NCBI RefSeq assembly: GCF_030506255.1
Contig: NZ_CP113431.1
Coordinates: forward strand, 2,730,001-2,794,000
Reading direction: 5' to 3'
DNA from: Nocardioides sp. Arc9.136
GTDB lineage: Bacteria; Actinomycetota; Actinomycetes; Propionibacteriales; Nocardioidaceae
DNA: 64,000 nt
The notes beneath the pieces were generated by a model. The model was not told the origin of the DNA, ran no database searches, and saw only the letters and a program-made list of their open reading frames with translations. Positions 1 to 8,028 of this stretch are shown here, piece after piece. Position numbers and translations under genes: made by a program. Every line of letters begins with the position of its first letter. The first letter of the stretch is position 1.

Positions 1-171
1 GGTGCCCTGGTGCCAGACGGCCACCGAGAGCGCCTTCTTGAGCGGCGGCGGCATCGGCGCGCGGCCCACCGCGGCGGTCCCCGCCGCGGTGCCGTCGTGG
101 ATGCGTCGTCCGATCCGGTGCCGCAGCCCGCGGACCCGGGAGCGGTGCAGGGCGGTGGTGAGCGTGCTCAT
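1..171 (-). CDS. Unknown protein, N-terminal 57 residues only
   Basis: The gene starts with ATG at 171 and runs off the left window edge. Its start overlaps the stop of the sulfotransferase gene upstream (ATGA, 168-171), so the two are probably translationally coupled in one polysaccharide operon. The visible part is basic, begins MSTLTTALHRSRVRG, and shows no signal peptide or membrane segment. I do not recognise the family. A role in polysaccharide assembly is inferred only from position. Confidence 0.6.
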   Translation of the reverse strand, partial: MSTLTTALHRSRVRGLRHRIGRRIHDGTAAGTAAVGRAPMPPPLKKALSVAVWHQGT

Positions 172-1067
172 CGGGTCACCGCCGCGGTCCGCCAGGACGG
201 CTCTTCGCCGAGCAGGTCGGCGAGCGCGGCGTCGGAGTCCGCGAACCTCTGCAGCAGCTCGGCGTGCTCGTCGGGGGGCAGTGGATCGGCCGGACGGGCG
301 TTCCACCGCTCGACCGCGGCGGGCACCCACACCGAGAGGCCGAGCCGGCGCTGGAGCGCGACGAACTGCGGGACCGGGTCGGCGAAGAACCGGTCGGCGT
401 CGACCACGTGCACGCGGTCCCGGCCGAGGGCGTCCACGAGGCGCTGGACCTGCTCGGCGTACCGCCCGCGGCCGACGTAGGCGTGGTGGCGGTGCTCCTG
501 GCTGCGGTACCCCGGCTCGTCGACGAGCCGTTGCTCCTCGCCGGCCAGCCGCTGCTTCTCCGCCGCGACCGCGGCGTCGAACGGGAGCGACTCGAACCCG
601 CGGGCGACCTCGTGCCGGTGGGCGGAGCGGGCCCGCTCGACGGGGTCGCGGACGAGCACCACGACGTGGGCGCGGGGCAGGTCGCGGGCGATGCGCTCGG
701 CGGCGAGCGGGTGGAAGAGGTAGTACCCGCTGCACTCGAAGGCGCGCAGGTCACGCCCCGGCCGGGCCAGCGCCGCCAGTGCGCGGACCGGGAAGTGGGA
801 GCGGTACCAGCGCGGACCGCGGTGGTACTCGTCGTCGAAGTAGCTGGTGCCCTTGGTCGCGGTGGGCCGCACCAGGTCGGGGTGCTCGGACAGCAGCCGG
901 AACATCGTCGTCGTGCCGGCCCGCTGGGCCCCCACGACCAGGAGGTCGGGCTCCATCCGCACCGGTGCGGTCAGCCACCCCCACGCCCCCAGCGCGGCCC
1001 GCAGCCGGCTCGTGGTGCGCGGGGACAGGTGGTCGCCCAGCTGCCGGGTCAGGTCTCGAGCAAGCAC
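168..1067 (-). CDS. Sulfotransferase family protein
   Basis: This 299-residue protein is a PAPS-dependent sulfotransferase by motif. The 5'-phosphosulfate loop is seen near residues 45-56 as VGAQRAGTTTMF, and the 3'-phosphate motif near residues 135-150 as VLVRDPVERARS. Such enzymes move sulfate from PAPS to a hydroxyl group on a sugar or lipid. The GTG start at 1067 lies inside the end of the flippase gene (19-base overlap), and its stop overlaps the next start, so it belongs to the operon running left from 4464. I infer that it decorates the exported polysaccharide; the acceptor cannot be read from the sequence. Confidence 0.85.
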   Translation of the reverse strand: MLARDLTRQLGDHLSPRTTSRLRAALGAWGWLTAPVRMEPDLLVVGAQRAGTTTMFRLLSEHPDLVRPTATKGTSYFDDEYHRGPRWYRSHFPVRALAALARPGRDLRAFECSGYYLFHPLAAERIARDLPRAHVVVLVRDPVERARSAHRHEVARGFESLPFDAAVAAEKQRLAGEEQRLVDEPGYRSQEHRHHAYVGRGRYAEQVQRLVDALGRDRVHVVDADRFFADPVPQFVALQRRLGLSVWVPAAVERWNARPADPLPPDEHAELLQRFADSDAALADLLGEEPSWRTAAVTR

Positions 1068-2752
1068 GGCTCGTCACTCTCCTTCGGTCGCGCCGCTCCC
1101 CCGCCGGGCACCCGGATGGGTGCCGCGCCGGGGATCCGGTCGTCTGGATGGGTGCCGCCCCCGGTCGGGAGCGGCGGGGTTCCTGGGTGCGGCTGCGCCG
1201 GGTCGCCGGCGGTCGCGGTGGGGGTGGTGGCTGCCTCGCGGCCGGCCCGGCGGCGTACGGCGGCCGCCGCCTCGCCCAGGCCGAGCGGGCGACGCAGGGC
1301 GACCAGCAGCACCGCGTAGGCGCCGGAGCCGGCCACGGCCACGAGGAGCACGGGTCCGGGCGAGGGGTCGCCCCGCAGGGCGAGCAGCAGGCCCGGCACG
1401 CCGAAGCAGGCCAGGGCGGCGCCGCCGGCGAGCGCGGGTGCGGCCCACATCGAGCGGGTCAGCCCCACGGCACGGCGGACCTGCCAGACACCGAGCGAGC
1501 AGCGGACCGCCAGCGCCAGCGCCCAGGCCAGGGCCGCACCGGCGATGCCGACCCGGGGCACGAGGACCAGGCACGCCGCGACGTCGACCGCGAGGGCGAC
1601 CAGCCCGTTGACCATGCTGAGGCCGCTGCGGCCGGCCATGAGGAGCAGCGTGTCCACCGGCCCGGAGGCCACCGCCAGCAGCATCGTGGAGGCCATCACC
1701 GCCACCGTGATCACGGCGCCGCGGGTGACGTACTCCTCGCCGAAGATCGCGAGGTACACGGGCGCCGCTGCGCCCACGACGAGGTAGACCGGCCACACCA
1801 GCAGCACCGCCCAGGCCGTGGTCACCGAGAACGTGCGGCCCAGCGAGTCGTCGTCGCGGCGGAGCAGGAGCAGGGTGAAGCGCGACTGCAGCACGTGGTG
1901 GATGGCCTGGTTGGCCATCTGCCCGACGGCGACGAAGCGGGTCGCGGCGGTGTAGAGCGCACCGTGCAGCGGCGAGAGGAGCGCGGTGACCAGCACGATG
2001 TCGGCGCGCTGCACCGCCACCTGGGCGAGGCCGGCGACGCCGCGGGGCCACGTGAACGACCAGAACTCCCGGGCCAGCGACCGCTCGGGGACCGTCGCCG
2101 CGCCCTTCGGTCGGGCGCGCAGGCACCGCCGCAGCGCCGCCGCGGCGAGGACCAGCGAGCCGGCGTAGACCGCCGACCAGCCCAGGGCGAGCGCCGCGGG
2201 CCCGGCTCCGGCCGACAGCACGACGGCCGCCACCGCCACCTGGGCGCCGGCACGCAGCACCCGGTCGACCACCGCGGTCTGGCCCATCTGGCCGAAGGCG
2301 CGGGTCGCGGCGAGCATGACGTCGGCGAGGACGCAGCAGGGCAGGGCCGGCGCGGCCAGCCGGACCACCGTCGCGCCCTCGTCGCCGAGGCCGGCTCCCG
2401 ACGCGATCGGCCCGGCGAGGAGCACGACGAGCACGGTGACGGCGCAGGCGACGAGCCCGGCCGGGACGGCCGCCACCACCACGGCCCGGCGCACGTCCTG
2501 CCCCCGCCCCTGCGCCTCGAGGCGCAGGAGGAACCGCGCCAGCCCCGTGTCGACGCCCAGCCCGGAGACCGTGGCGACCATGACGAAGAGGGCGACCACC
2601 GCGAAGAAGAGCCCGGCCTCGCCGGCGGGGAGCCCGCGCGTCACCAGCACGGTCAGCGCCAGCCCGCAGACGGCGGCGAACGCCGAGCCGAGCAGGCCGA
2701 CCAGGCCCCCTCGGGCGACCTGCCGCAGGTGCTCGGAGGCCCCCTGCGTCAC
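1049..2752 (-). CDS. Polysaccharide flippase (Wzx/MATE-like membrane protein)
   Basis: This is a very hydrophobic protein of about 567 residues with some 12-14 predicted membrane segments, typical of the oligosaccharide flippase family that turns lipid-linked repeat units across the membrane. I chose GTG at 2752 because it overlaps the stop of the Wzz-like gene (GTGA, 2749-2752); a longer reading from 2866 would run into that gene. The last 60 or so residues after the membrane core are proline-rich and low in complexity. Its neighbours, a Wzz-like co-polymerase and a sulfotransferase, support a role in surface polysaccharide export. The substrate is unknown. Confidence 0.85.
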   Translation of the reverse strand: MTQGASEHLRQVARGGLVGLLGSAFAAVCGLALTVLVTRGLPAGEAGLFFAVVALFVMVATVSGLGVDTGLARFLLRLEAQGRGQDVRRAVVVAAVPAGLVACAVTVLVVLLAGPIASGAGLGDEGATVVRLAAPALPCCVLADVMLAATRAFGQMGQTAVVDRVLRAGAQVAVAAVVLSAGAGPAALALGWSAVYAGSLVLAAAALRRCLRARPKGAATVPERSLAREFWSFTWPRGVAGLAQVAVQRADIVLVTALLSPLHGALYTAATRFVAVGQMANQAIHHVLQSRFTLLLLRRDDDSLGRTFSVTTAWAVLLVWPVYLVVGAAAPVYLAIFGEEYVTRGAVITVAVMASTMLLAVASGPVDTLLLMAGRSGLSMVNGLVALAVDVAACLVLVPRVGIAGAALAWALALAVRCSLGVWQVRRAVGLTRSMWAAPALAGGAALACFGVPGLLLALRGDPSPGPVLLVAVAGSGAYAVLLVALRRPLGLGEAAAAVRRRAGREAATTPTATAGDPAQPHPGTPPLPTGGGTHPDDRIPGAAPIRVPGGGAARPKESDEPCLLET

Positions 2753-4464
2753 CGCACGCTCCCGGGCCCCCGCGAGCTCGCGGCACCCGGACCCGTCGCC
2801 GCGGCCGGGACGGGAGCGCTGCGACCGGTCACGACCCGGGACGCGCCCAGGCGGACCCGCCGCCACGAGCGGGCGAGCACCCCCGACCGCGCCGGCGAGG
2901 CACCGAGGGCGGTCGCGGTGGTCCCCGGCGCAGCAGCCTCGGGAGCCGCGGCACGAGCGGGGGCCGGGGTCACGAGCACCAGGAGGACCGAGGCTGCTCC
3001 CACGCGGCGCAGCTGCTCGACGTCGGACTCGAGGTCGACCGCGCCGCTCGGCTCGTCGGGACCGAGGCGCTGCTCGTGGACCTCCAGGAGGACCGTGTCC
3101 GCGAACGCCGCGAGCGCCTGGGTCCGGGGATCGGCCGCTCCACCGGTGCAGACCAGCAGCACGTCGGCGTCGGCACGCAGTTCCGCGAGCAGCCGGGCCG
3201 CCTCCGGGCTGGCCGCCAGGTCGTCGAGGTGCTGGGGCGTCGTGCCCGCCCCGAGCATCCGCAGGTGGCTCCCCTCCCCCAGCGCCACCTCGTCGACCGA
3301 GGCGTCACCGCGCAGGACGTCGGCGAGCCCGCGGCCGGGAGGGCCCAGCGGGCGCCGTACGTCGACCAGCACGGTGCGCAGGTGCGCGGCGGCCAGCGAC
3401 CGGGCCAGGCCCACCGCGCTGGCGGACCCGGCCGCGTCGGTCGGGTGGCTCAGCAGGACCGTCAGCGGGCGTGCTCGCTCGGCGGCGAGGAGCGCGGCAC
3501 GCAGCGGCACGGCCGCCTCGGCCGAGGCCGCGGCCGGGACCGCACCGAGCAGCGGGGCGGGCAGGCGCGCCCCGATGCCCGGCACCGCACCGGCGTGGCC
3601 CCCGGCGCTGCCGGAGCTGCCGGGCCCGCGGGCGCTGCCGGCTGGGTCGACCTCCCCGGCCGGGCCGCCCCGGCCCAGACCGGCGGTCAGGAGCCAGGCC
3701 AGCACGCCGCCGACCGCAGCGCCCAGCAGGCCCGCGGTCACGGTCCCGCCCGGCAGGCCGGTGCTGCCGACCACCGCCGGCGTGACCACCTGCCCGGGGT
3801 CGGGCGTGGAGCCGCGCGTCGCGCCGAGCTGCGCCCGCAGCTCGTCGATCTGGGCGGAGATGTTGACGACCTGCTCGGTGAGCACGGCCGAGCGCGACGT
3901 CCGCGGCGGTGCCGCGGCCAGCTGGTCCGACAGCGTCTCCTGCTCGGCGAGCCGGTCGCGGATCTGCTCCTCGAGCTCGGCTGCGCGGTCGAAGCGCGTG
4001 GACTCGGTGCGGCTCTGCCGGAAGTCCAGGTAGGTCTCCGCGAAGGCCTGCGCCCGGAGCGCAGCGTCCTCAGGCGTCGCGGCCCGGGCGGAGACCTCGA
4101 GCAGCTGGGTGTTGGGCGGGACCGAGACCGAGAGGCCGGCCAGCAGCGCGCCGGCGTCCTCGCCGAGCGCGGCCCCCACCAGCTCGGCCATCACGTCGGA
4201 GCGCACCAGCTGGGCCTCGGTCTCGAGGTTCACCAGCTCGTCGCCGCGCCCGTCCGGGCTGAAGGGGTTGCCCTCCAGCGGGTTGACCAGCACCACGGAG
4301 GACGCCTCGTGCACCTCGGCCTGCCGGAGCCCCCACCACGTCCCCGCGAGGCCGCCGGCCACGACGCCGAGCACGATGGCGAGCGCGGCAGCCGCCCGCG
4401 CACGGCGACGCCGGCGGCGGTGGACGTCTTCGGTGGTGGCCACCTGGTGGGTCCGGTCGAGCAC
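2749..4464 (-). CDS. Wzz-like chain-length protein fused to a kinase-dead CpsD-like domain
   Basis: This 571-residue protein starts with a Wzz-type domain: a membrane segment near residues 22-42, a periplasmic region containing a Wzz-typical NPLEGNPFSPDGRG stretch and coiled coil, and a second membrane segment near 235-255. The C-terminal part resembles a CpsD/Wzc tyrosine-kinase domain, with TVLVDVRRPLGP in place of the Walker A' segment. Where the nucleotide loop should be it reads LLSHPTDAAGSASAV, with no GK[ST]; there is also no C-terminal tyrosine cluster. I infer a structural co-polymerase rather than an active kinase. GTG at 4464 is preferred because AGGAG lies 6 bases upstream; a GTG at 4506 has no ribosome site. 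It is the first gene of the leftward operon. Confidence 0.75.
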   Translation of the reverse strand: MLDRTHQVATTEDVHRRRRRRARAAAALAIVLGVVAGGLAGTWWGLRQAEVHEASSVVLVNPLEGNPFSPDGRGDELVNLETEAQLVRSDVMAELVGAALGEDAGALLAGLSVSVPPNTQLLEVSARAATPEDAALRAQAFAETYLDFRQSRTESTRFDRAAELEEQIRDRLAEQETLSDQLAAAPPRTSRSAVLTEQVVNISAQIDELRAQLGATRGSTPDPGQVVTPAVVGSTGLPGGTVTAGLLGAAVGGVLAWLLTAGLGRGGPAGEVDPAGSARGPGSSGSAGGHAGAVPGIGARLPAPLLGAVPAAASAEAAVPLRAALLAAERARPLTVLLSHPTDAAGSASAVGLARSLAAAHLRTVLVDVRRPLGPPGRGLADVLRGDASVDEVALGEGSHLRMLGAGTTPQHLDDLAASPEAARLLAELRADADVLLVCTGGAADPRTQALAAFADTVLLEVHEQRLGPDEPSGAVDLESDVEQLRRVGAASVLLVLVTPAPARAAAPEAAAPGTTATALGASPARSGVLARSWRRVRLGASRVVTGRSAPVPAAATGPGAASSRGPGSVR

Positions 4465-5026
4465 GACAGGCTCCTCTCGCTGGGAGCCGCCATCGTCGGG
4501 TCGCACCTCCGGCCCGGGCAGCGCTGCCGGACCTTCTTCCCCCGTATTGGGGACGCCGCTGCCCCGCGCCGCCGACCGACGACCACTGCTCCCTCAAATC
4601 AGTGATGCGGAGGGGTGATCGCCTGCGGCATCGTCGTCGGAGCCGGCCCACCAGCCAGGACCGCCCGCGCCGCGACCGCCCCACCCCCACCCCCGAGGGC
4701 GGCTCGCCTGCCCAGCGCCCGGGCCGTCACAACGGCTGGCTGGTGGGCCCGGCCGGGGCTCTTGCTCGAGCTCCGGCCGGGCTCCGGCCGCGGGCCGGGC
4801 CGGAAGTTCTCCGGTTCTCGTCAACCAGGGAGTGTGAAGTTCCCCACTTTGCGGTATACCCGACAAGATCATCTGACGCACGGACTGGACATGACGACGG
4901 TTGCTCGTCATGAGCAGGCCGATCACGTGGTGGGGAAGCAGTCAGGTCCTTCTCGCGGGGGCAGCGTCGGTAGCTGTGAGCTCGGGCTTCCAGCGTCCAC
5001 TCGGTGCACACCGGCGGAGGCGGGAG
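4465..5026. promoter_or_regulatory. Divergent intergenic region between polysaccharide operon and two-component system
   Basis: This 562-base stretch between divergent genes has no convincing gene. Its right half (about 4800-4910) is clearly less GC-rich than its surroundings. It holds a possible rightward promoter, with TATACC near 4855 as -10 and TGTGAA 16 bases upstream as a weak -35. It also holds a perfect 8-base inverted repeat, CATGACGA (4890-4897) and TCGTCATG (4905-4912) around a 7-base spacer. A short CCCC-GTATT-GGGG repeat lies nearer the left operon. The inverted repeats are seen; operator or promoter function is inferred. Confidence 0.4.
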
Positions 5027-6490
5027 ATGAGGACCGGAACGACGTCGTCCAGGATGCGCAGCGGACCAGGGGCCGCTGGGCAGGTGCTGACCGTCCTCGT
5101 GCTGGTCGTCGCGCCGCTCCCGGTCGTCTACCTGCTCGTGCCCGCCAGCCGGAGCGTCCGGTACGCCGCGCTCGCCCACGAGCTGTGCGTCTACCCGTCG
5201 GTCCTCGCGGCGGGCCTGCTGTTCTACATCAGCTGGCGGATGAGCCAGGACAGCACCACCGGGTGGCTCGCGGCCGGGGTCACCTTCGTCGGCGCGCAGG
5301 GACTCGGGGCGTCGGCGGTGCACCTCGCCCAGCCCGGCGCCGCCGCCCAGCACGCGGGGTGGCTGGCCATGGTCGACCTCGGCGTCCAGCTCGTCGTGGT
5401 GGTCGTGACCGTGCTCGCCGCCCGGCACGTGCTGCGCCTCGACCCCTTCGTCCTCGGCCTGCTCTGCGGCCTCCTCACGACGTTCGTCCGCGGCGGGGTG
5501 CTCGAGCTGCCCTCGATGGACCTCACCGAGGCGTCCCTGCGGCGGGCGGCGGTCGTGCTCGTCCTCCTGCAGCTCGTGGGGGCCGTCCTGATCGGCCGGC
5601 TCCCCCGCTCCCCGCTCTGGGTGCGCGCCCGCGTCGCGGCCGCCGTCGTGCTGCTGGCGGGCGCCCACCTCCTGAGCGCCCCGACGCGCATCGGCGGCGC
5701 GGTCGGCGACGGCGCGTCGGTGCTGCTGACCGTCTCGGGCTGCGTCGTGCTCGTCACCGCCGGCCTCGCGCTGCTGCAGCACCAGCTGCAGCGCCAGCGC
5801 GGAGCGATCCGGGGCCTGCACGAGCGGGTCGAGCACCTCGAGGCCGACGTCCGCACCGACCGGGCCCGGCTGCACGAGGTCGGCGCCACGATCGCCGGCA
5901 TCGCCCACGCCTCCCGGCTGCTGCACTCCGGCGAGCTCCCGGCGCAGGCCCGCCGCCGCGACCTCGAGCGCATGGTCGACGCCGAGATGGCGCGCCTGCA
6001 GCGGCTCGTGGACCGGCGCCGCACCGGCCCGCTGGAGGACGTCGCCCTGGGCACGGCGCTCGAGCCGCTGGTGACCGCCCACCGGGCCCGGGGCCGCCAG
6101 GTGCACTGGCAGCCGAGCGGCCTCCAGGTCCGGTGCCGCCCCGACGACCTCGTGGAGGTCGTCAACATCCTGCTCGAGAACGCCGCGCAGCACGCCGGCA
6201 CGGACGTCACCATCGACGCCCGCTCGACCGGCGACGACGTGGAGATCCAGGTCTGCGACCGTGGCCCCGGCGTCCCGGCCGGCCTGGTGGAGGAGGTGTT
6301 CGCCTGGGGCCACCGGGGCCGGCGCTCGTCGGGCCAGGGCATCGGGCTGAACATCGCCCTCCGGCTGATGAACGAGCAGGACGGCGACCTCCGGCTGGAG
6401 ACCCGCACGGGCGGCGGGGCGACGTTCGTCCTCACCCTGCCCGCTGCGCCGGCGTCGAGCGAGGGCGGCAGCGCGGAGCGGGCCTCGTGA
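5027..6490 (+). CDS. Membrane histidine kinase with a non-canonical H-box
   Basis: This 487-residue sensor kinase has about eight hydrophobic segments in residues 18-255, then a coiled coil and a dimerisation region near residue 285 (RARLHEVGATIAGIAH). A clear HATPase domain follows, with N box LLENAAQHA, G1 box DRGPGVP and G2 box GQGIGLNIA. The putative phosphoacceptor region fits neither the usual HE[FLI]RTP nor the HisKA_3 pattern, so which histidine is used is uncertain. ATG at 5027 is chosen because GGAGG sits 6 bases upstream (5016-5020). Its stop overlaps the response-regulator start (GTGA), so the pair is coupled. The divergent polysaccharide operon is a possible target, by position only. 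Confidence 0.85.
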   Translation: MRTGTTSSRMRSGPGAAGQVLTVLVLVVAPLPVVYLLVPASRSVRYAALAHELCVYPSVLAAGLLFYISWRMSQDSTTGWLAAGVTFVGAQGLGASAVHLAQPGAAAQHAGWLAMVDLGVQLVVVVVTVLAARHVLRLDPFVLGLLCGLLTTFVRGGVLELPSMDLTEASLRRAAVVLVLLQLVGAVLIGRLPRSPLWVRARVAAAVVLLAGAHLLSAPTRIGGAVGDGASVLLTVSGCVVLVTAGLALLQHQLQRQRGAIRGLHERVEHLEADVRTDRARLHEVGATIAGIAHASRLLHSGELPAQARRRDLERMVDAEMARLQRLVDRRRTGPLEDVALGTALEPLVTAHRARGRQVHWQPSGLQVRCRPDDLVEVVNILLENAAQHAGTDVTIDARSTGDDVEIQVCDRGPGVPAGLVEEVFAWGHRGRRSSGQGIGLNIALRLMNEQDGDLRLETRTGGGATFVLTLPAAPASSEGGSAERAS

Positions 6491-7173
6491 GCAGCGGCAC
6501 CCGGAACGCCACCCGGGTGGCGCTGGTCGAGGACCACACGCTCTTCGCCGACTCCCTCGACATGGTGCTCACCGTCGAGGGGTACGACGTGCGGCGGGTG
6601 CCGATCCCCGACGACGGCGGCTCGATGGCCTCGATCCTGTCCACGGTCCTCGGCACCCGGCCGCGCGTGGTCCTGCTCGACCTGGACCTCGGCCGGCTGG
6701 GCGACGCCGCCCGCCTCATCGGCCCGCTGGCGAGGGCCGGCGTGAACGTCGTCGTGGTGACGGCCAGCCCGGACCGCGGGCGGTGGGGTGAGTGCCTGCG
6801 CCTGGGTGCGCGGAAGGTGATCAGCAAGTCGCGCCCGCTGACCGAGATCCTGGCGACCGTGCGCCGCCTGGTCCAGGGCCTCCCGGTCACCGACGTCGCC
6901 GAGCGCGAGGAGCTGCTGCGCCTCTGGCACGACCAGCGCAGCGAGAAGCAGCAGGCCCGCGAGCGCCTCGACCGGCTCACCCAGCGCGAGCGCGAGGTCC
7001 TCGCGCTGCTCGTGCAGGGGAAGGCCGTGCGGGAGATCGCGTCCGAGAAGTTCGTCTCCGAGGCGACCGTGCGCACCCAGGTGAAGTCCATCCTCGCCAA
7101 GCTCGAGGTGTCCTCGCAGCTGGCCGCGGTCGGTCTCGCCCACCACGTCGGCTGGGTGCCGCCGAGCGGGTGA
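6487..7173 (+). CDS. LuxR-type response regulator
   Basis: This 228-residue regulator has an N-terminal receiver domain: acidic pair in LVEDHTLFAD, phospho-aspartate in LLDLDLG, conserved threonine in VVVTAS and lysine in VISKSRP. After a linker there is a LuxR/NarL helix-turn-helix (LTQREREVLALL near residues 163-174, then SEATVRTQVKSIL). The GTG start at 6487 overlaps the kinase stop. It is the likely partner of the upstream kinase. Its stop lies only 7 bases from the stop of the convergent gene 7181-7867, which looks like a diverged copy of it. Confidence 0.9.
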   Translation: MSSGTRNATRVALVEDHTLFADSLDMVLTVEGYDVRRVPIPDDGGSMASILSTVLGTRPRVVLLDLDLGRLGDAARLIGPLARAGVNVVVVTASPDRGRWGECLRLGARKVISKSRPLTEILATVRRLVQGLPVTDVAEREELLRLWHDQRSEKQQARERLDRLTQREREVLALLVQGKAVREIASEKFVSEATVRTQVKSILAKLEVSSQLAAVGLAHHVGWVPPSG

Positions 7174-7180
7174 CCGGCGC

Positions 7181-7867
7181 TCACCCGTGCCGGGTGGGGC
7201 CCGCCCAGGAGTGCTCGAGCCTCCGGACGGCCGCCACGGCGGCCGTGGTCGTGGTGACCCCCAGGGTGCGCAGCAGCGTCTCGAACACCGCCGGCCGGTC
7301 GGCCGGGTCGGGTCCGGCGGCCAGCGCCACGAGCGCGGCGACGTCCGCGTCCGACCGCGACTCGAGCAGGGCGCGCAGGGTGTGCCGCTCGTGCCAGTCG
7401 AGCCGGGCCAGCCGCTCGAGCAGGACGGCGGAGGACGGCGACTCCACGGCCCACCGCCGGAAGGCGCCGACGGTGGCGAGGTGCCGCGAGCCGGCGCCGA
7501 CCATGACCCCGCGCACGGCCTCGACGAGCCGGTCGACGTCCGCGGTGGTGTCCTCGACCTCGCAGGCCCCGGCGTGCAGCAGGGCTCCCCACCGGGGCCC
7601 CGGCGGTCCGGTGGTGACGACGAGCCACCTCGACGTCGACCGCCCGACGAAGGCCACCGCGCCGGCCAGGGCCAGCGCGTCGTCGGCCGCGACGAGCAGG
7701 GCGCCGACCCGGCCGGGGTCGTGCGGCACGGGGTCGGCGAGCCCGGCCCGCCAGGGCTCGACGGTGGCCGGGACGCCCCGGCCCTCGAGCGCCATGGCGA
7801 CGACCTCGCCGAACACCCTCTGGTCGGCGACCACCGGGACAGGTCGGTGCACCCGGGTCGTGTCCAC
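7181..7867 (-). CDS. Degenerate response-regulator-like protein
   Basis: This protein is exactly as long as the neighbouring response regulator (228 residues) and can be matched to it by eye. VPVVADQRVFGEVVAMAL parallels VALVEDHTLFADSLDMVL at the start. Near the end, ERLARLDWHERHTLRALL parallels ERLDRLTQREREVLALL. The receiver has lost the acidic pair, the phospho-aspartate and the lysine, and the DNA-contacting helix is not conserved. I infer an inverted duplicate that no longer takes phosphate, perhaps a modulator or dimerisation partner. GTG at 7867 is chosen because GGAGGG lies about 6 bases upstream; a start at 7897 has no such support. Confidence 0.7.
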   Translation of the reverse strand: MDTTRVHRPVPVVADQRVFGEVVAMALEGRGVPATVEPWRAGLADPVPHDPGRVGALLVAADDALALAGAVAFVGRSTSRWLVVTTGPPGPRWGALLHAGACEVEDTTADVDRLVEAVRGVMVGAGSRHLATVGAFRRWAVESPSSAVLLERLARLDWHERHTLRALLESRSDADVAALVALAAGPDPADRPAVFETLLRTLGVTTTTAAVAAVRRLEHSWAGPTRHG

Positions 7868-8028
7868 CCTTGTCCCTCCGCGTCGAGGTGTGCGCAAGGC
7901 AGCACGACACCATCCCCAGGACGAGCAGTCGCTCCTCCCCCCGTCGGCGACCCTGGCAGACGTGCCCCGTGCGCGGCAAGCACCGGTCCGGCGGCTCGGG
8001 CCGGCGAGCGGCTCGTGCGGGCCGGCTC

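Noticed and set aside
2..4033. Plus-strand reading frame of 1,343 codons opposite the polysaccharide operon
   Set aside because: Arginine/proline/alanine-rich shadow of the flippase and Wzz-like genes, with no motif.
4594..4926. Minus-strand frame of 110 codons between the polysaccharide and kinase genes
   Set aside because: Low-complexity composition, no ribosome site and overlap with the likely promoter region.
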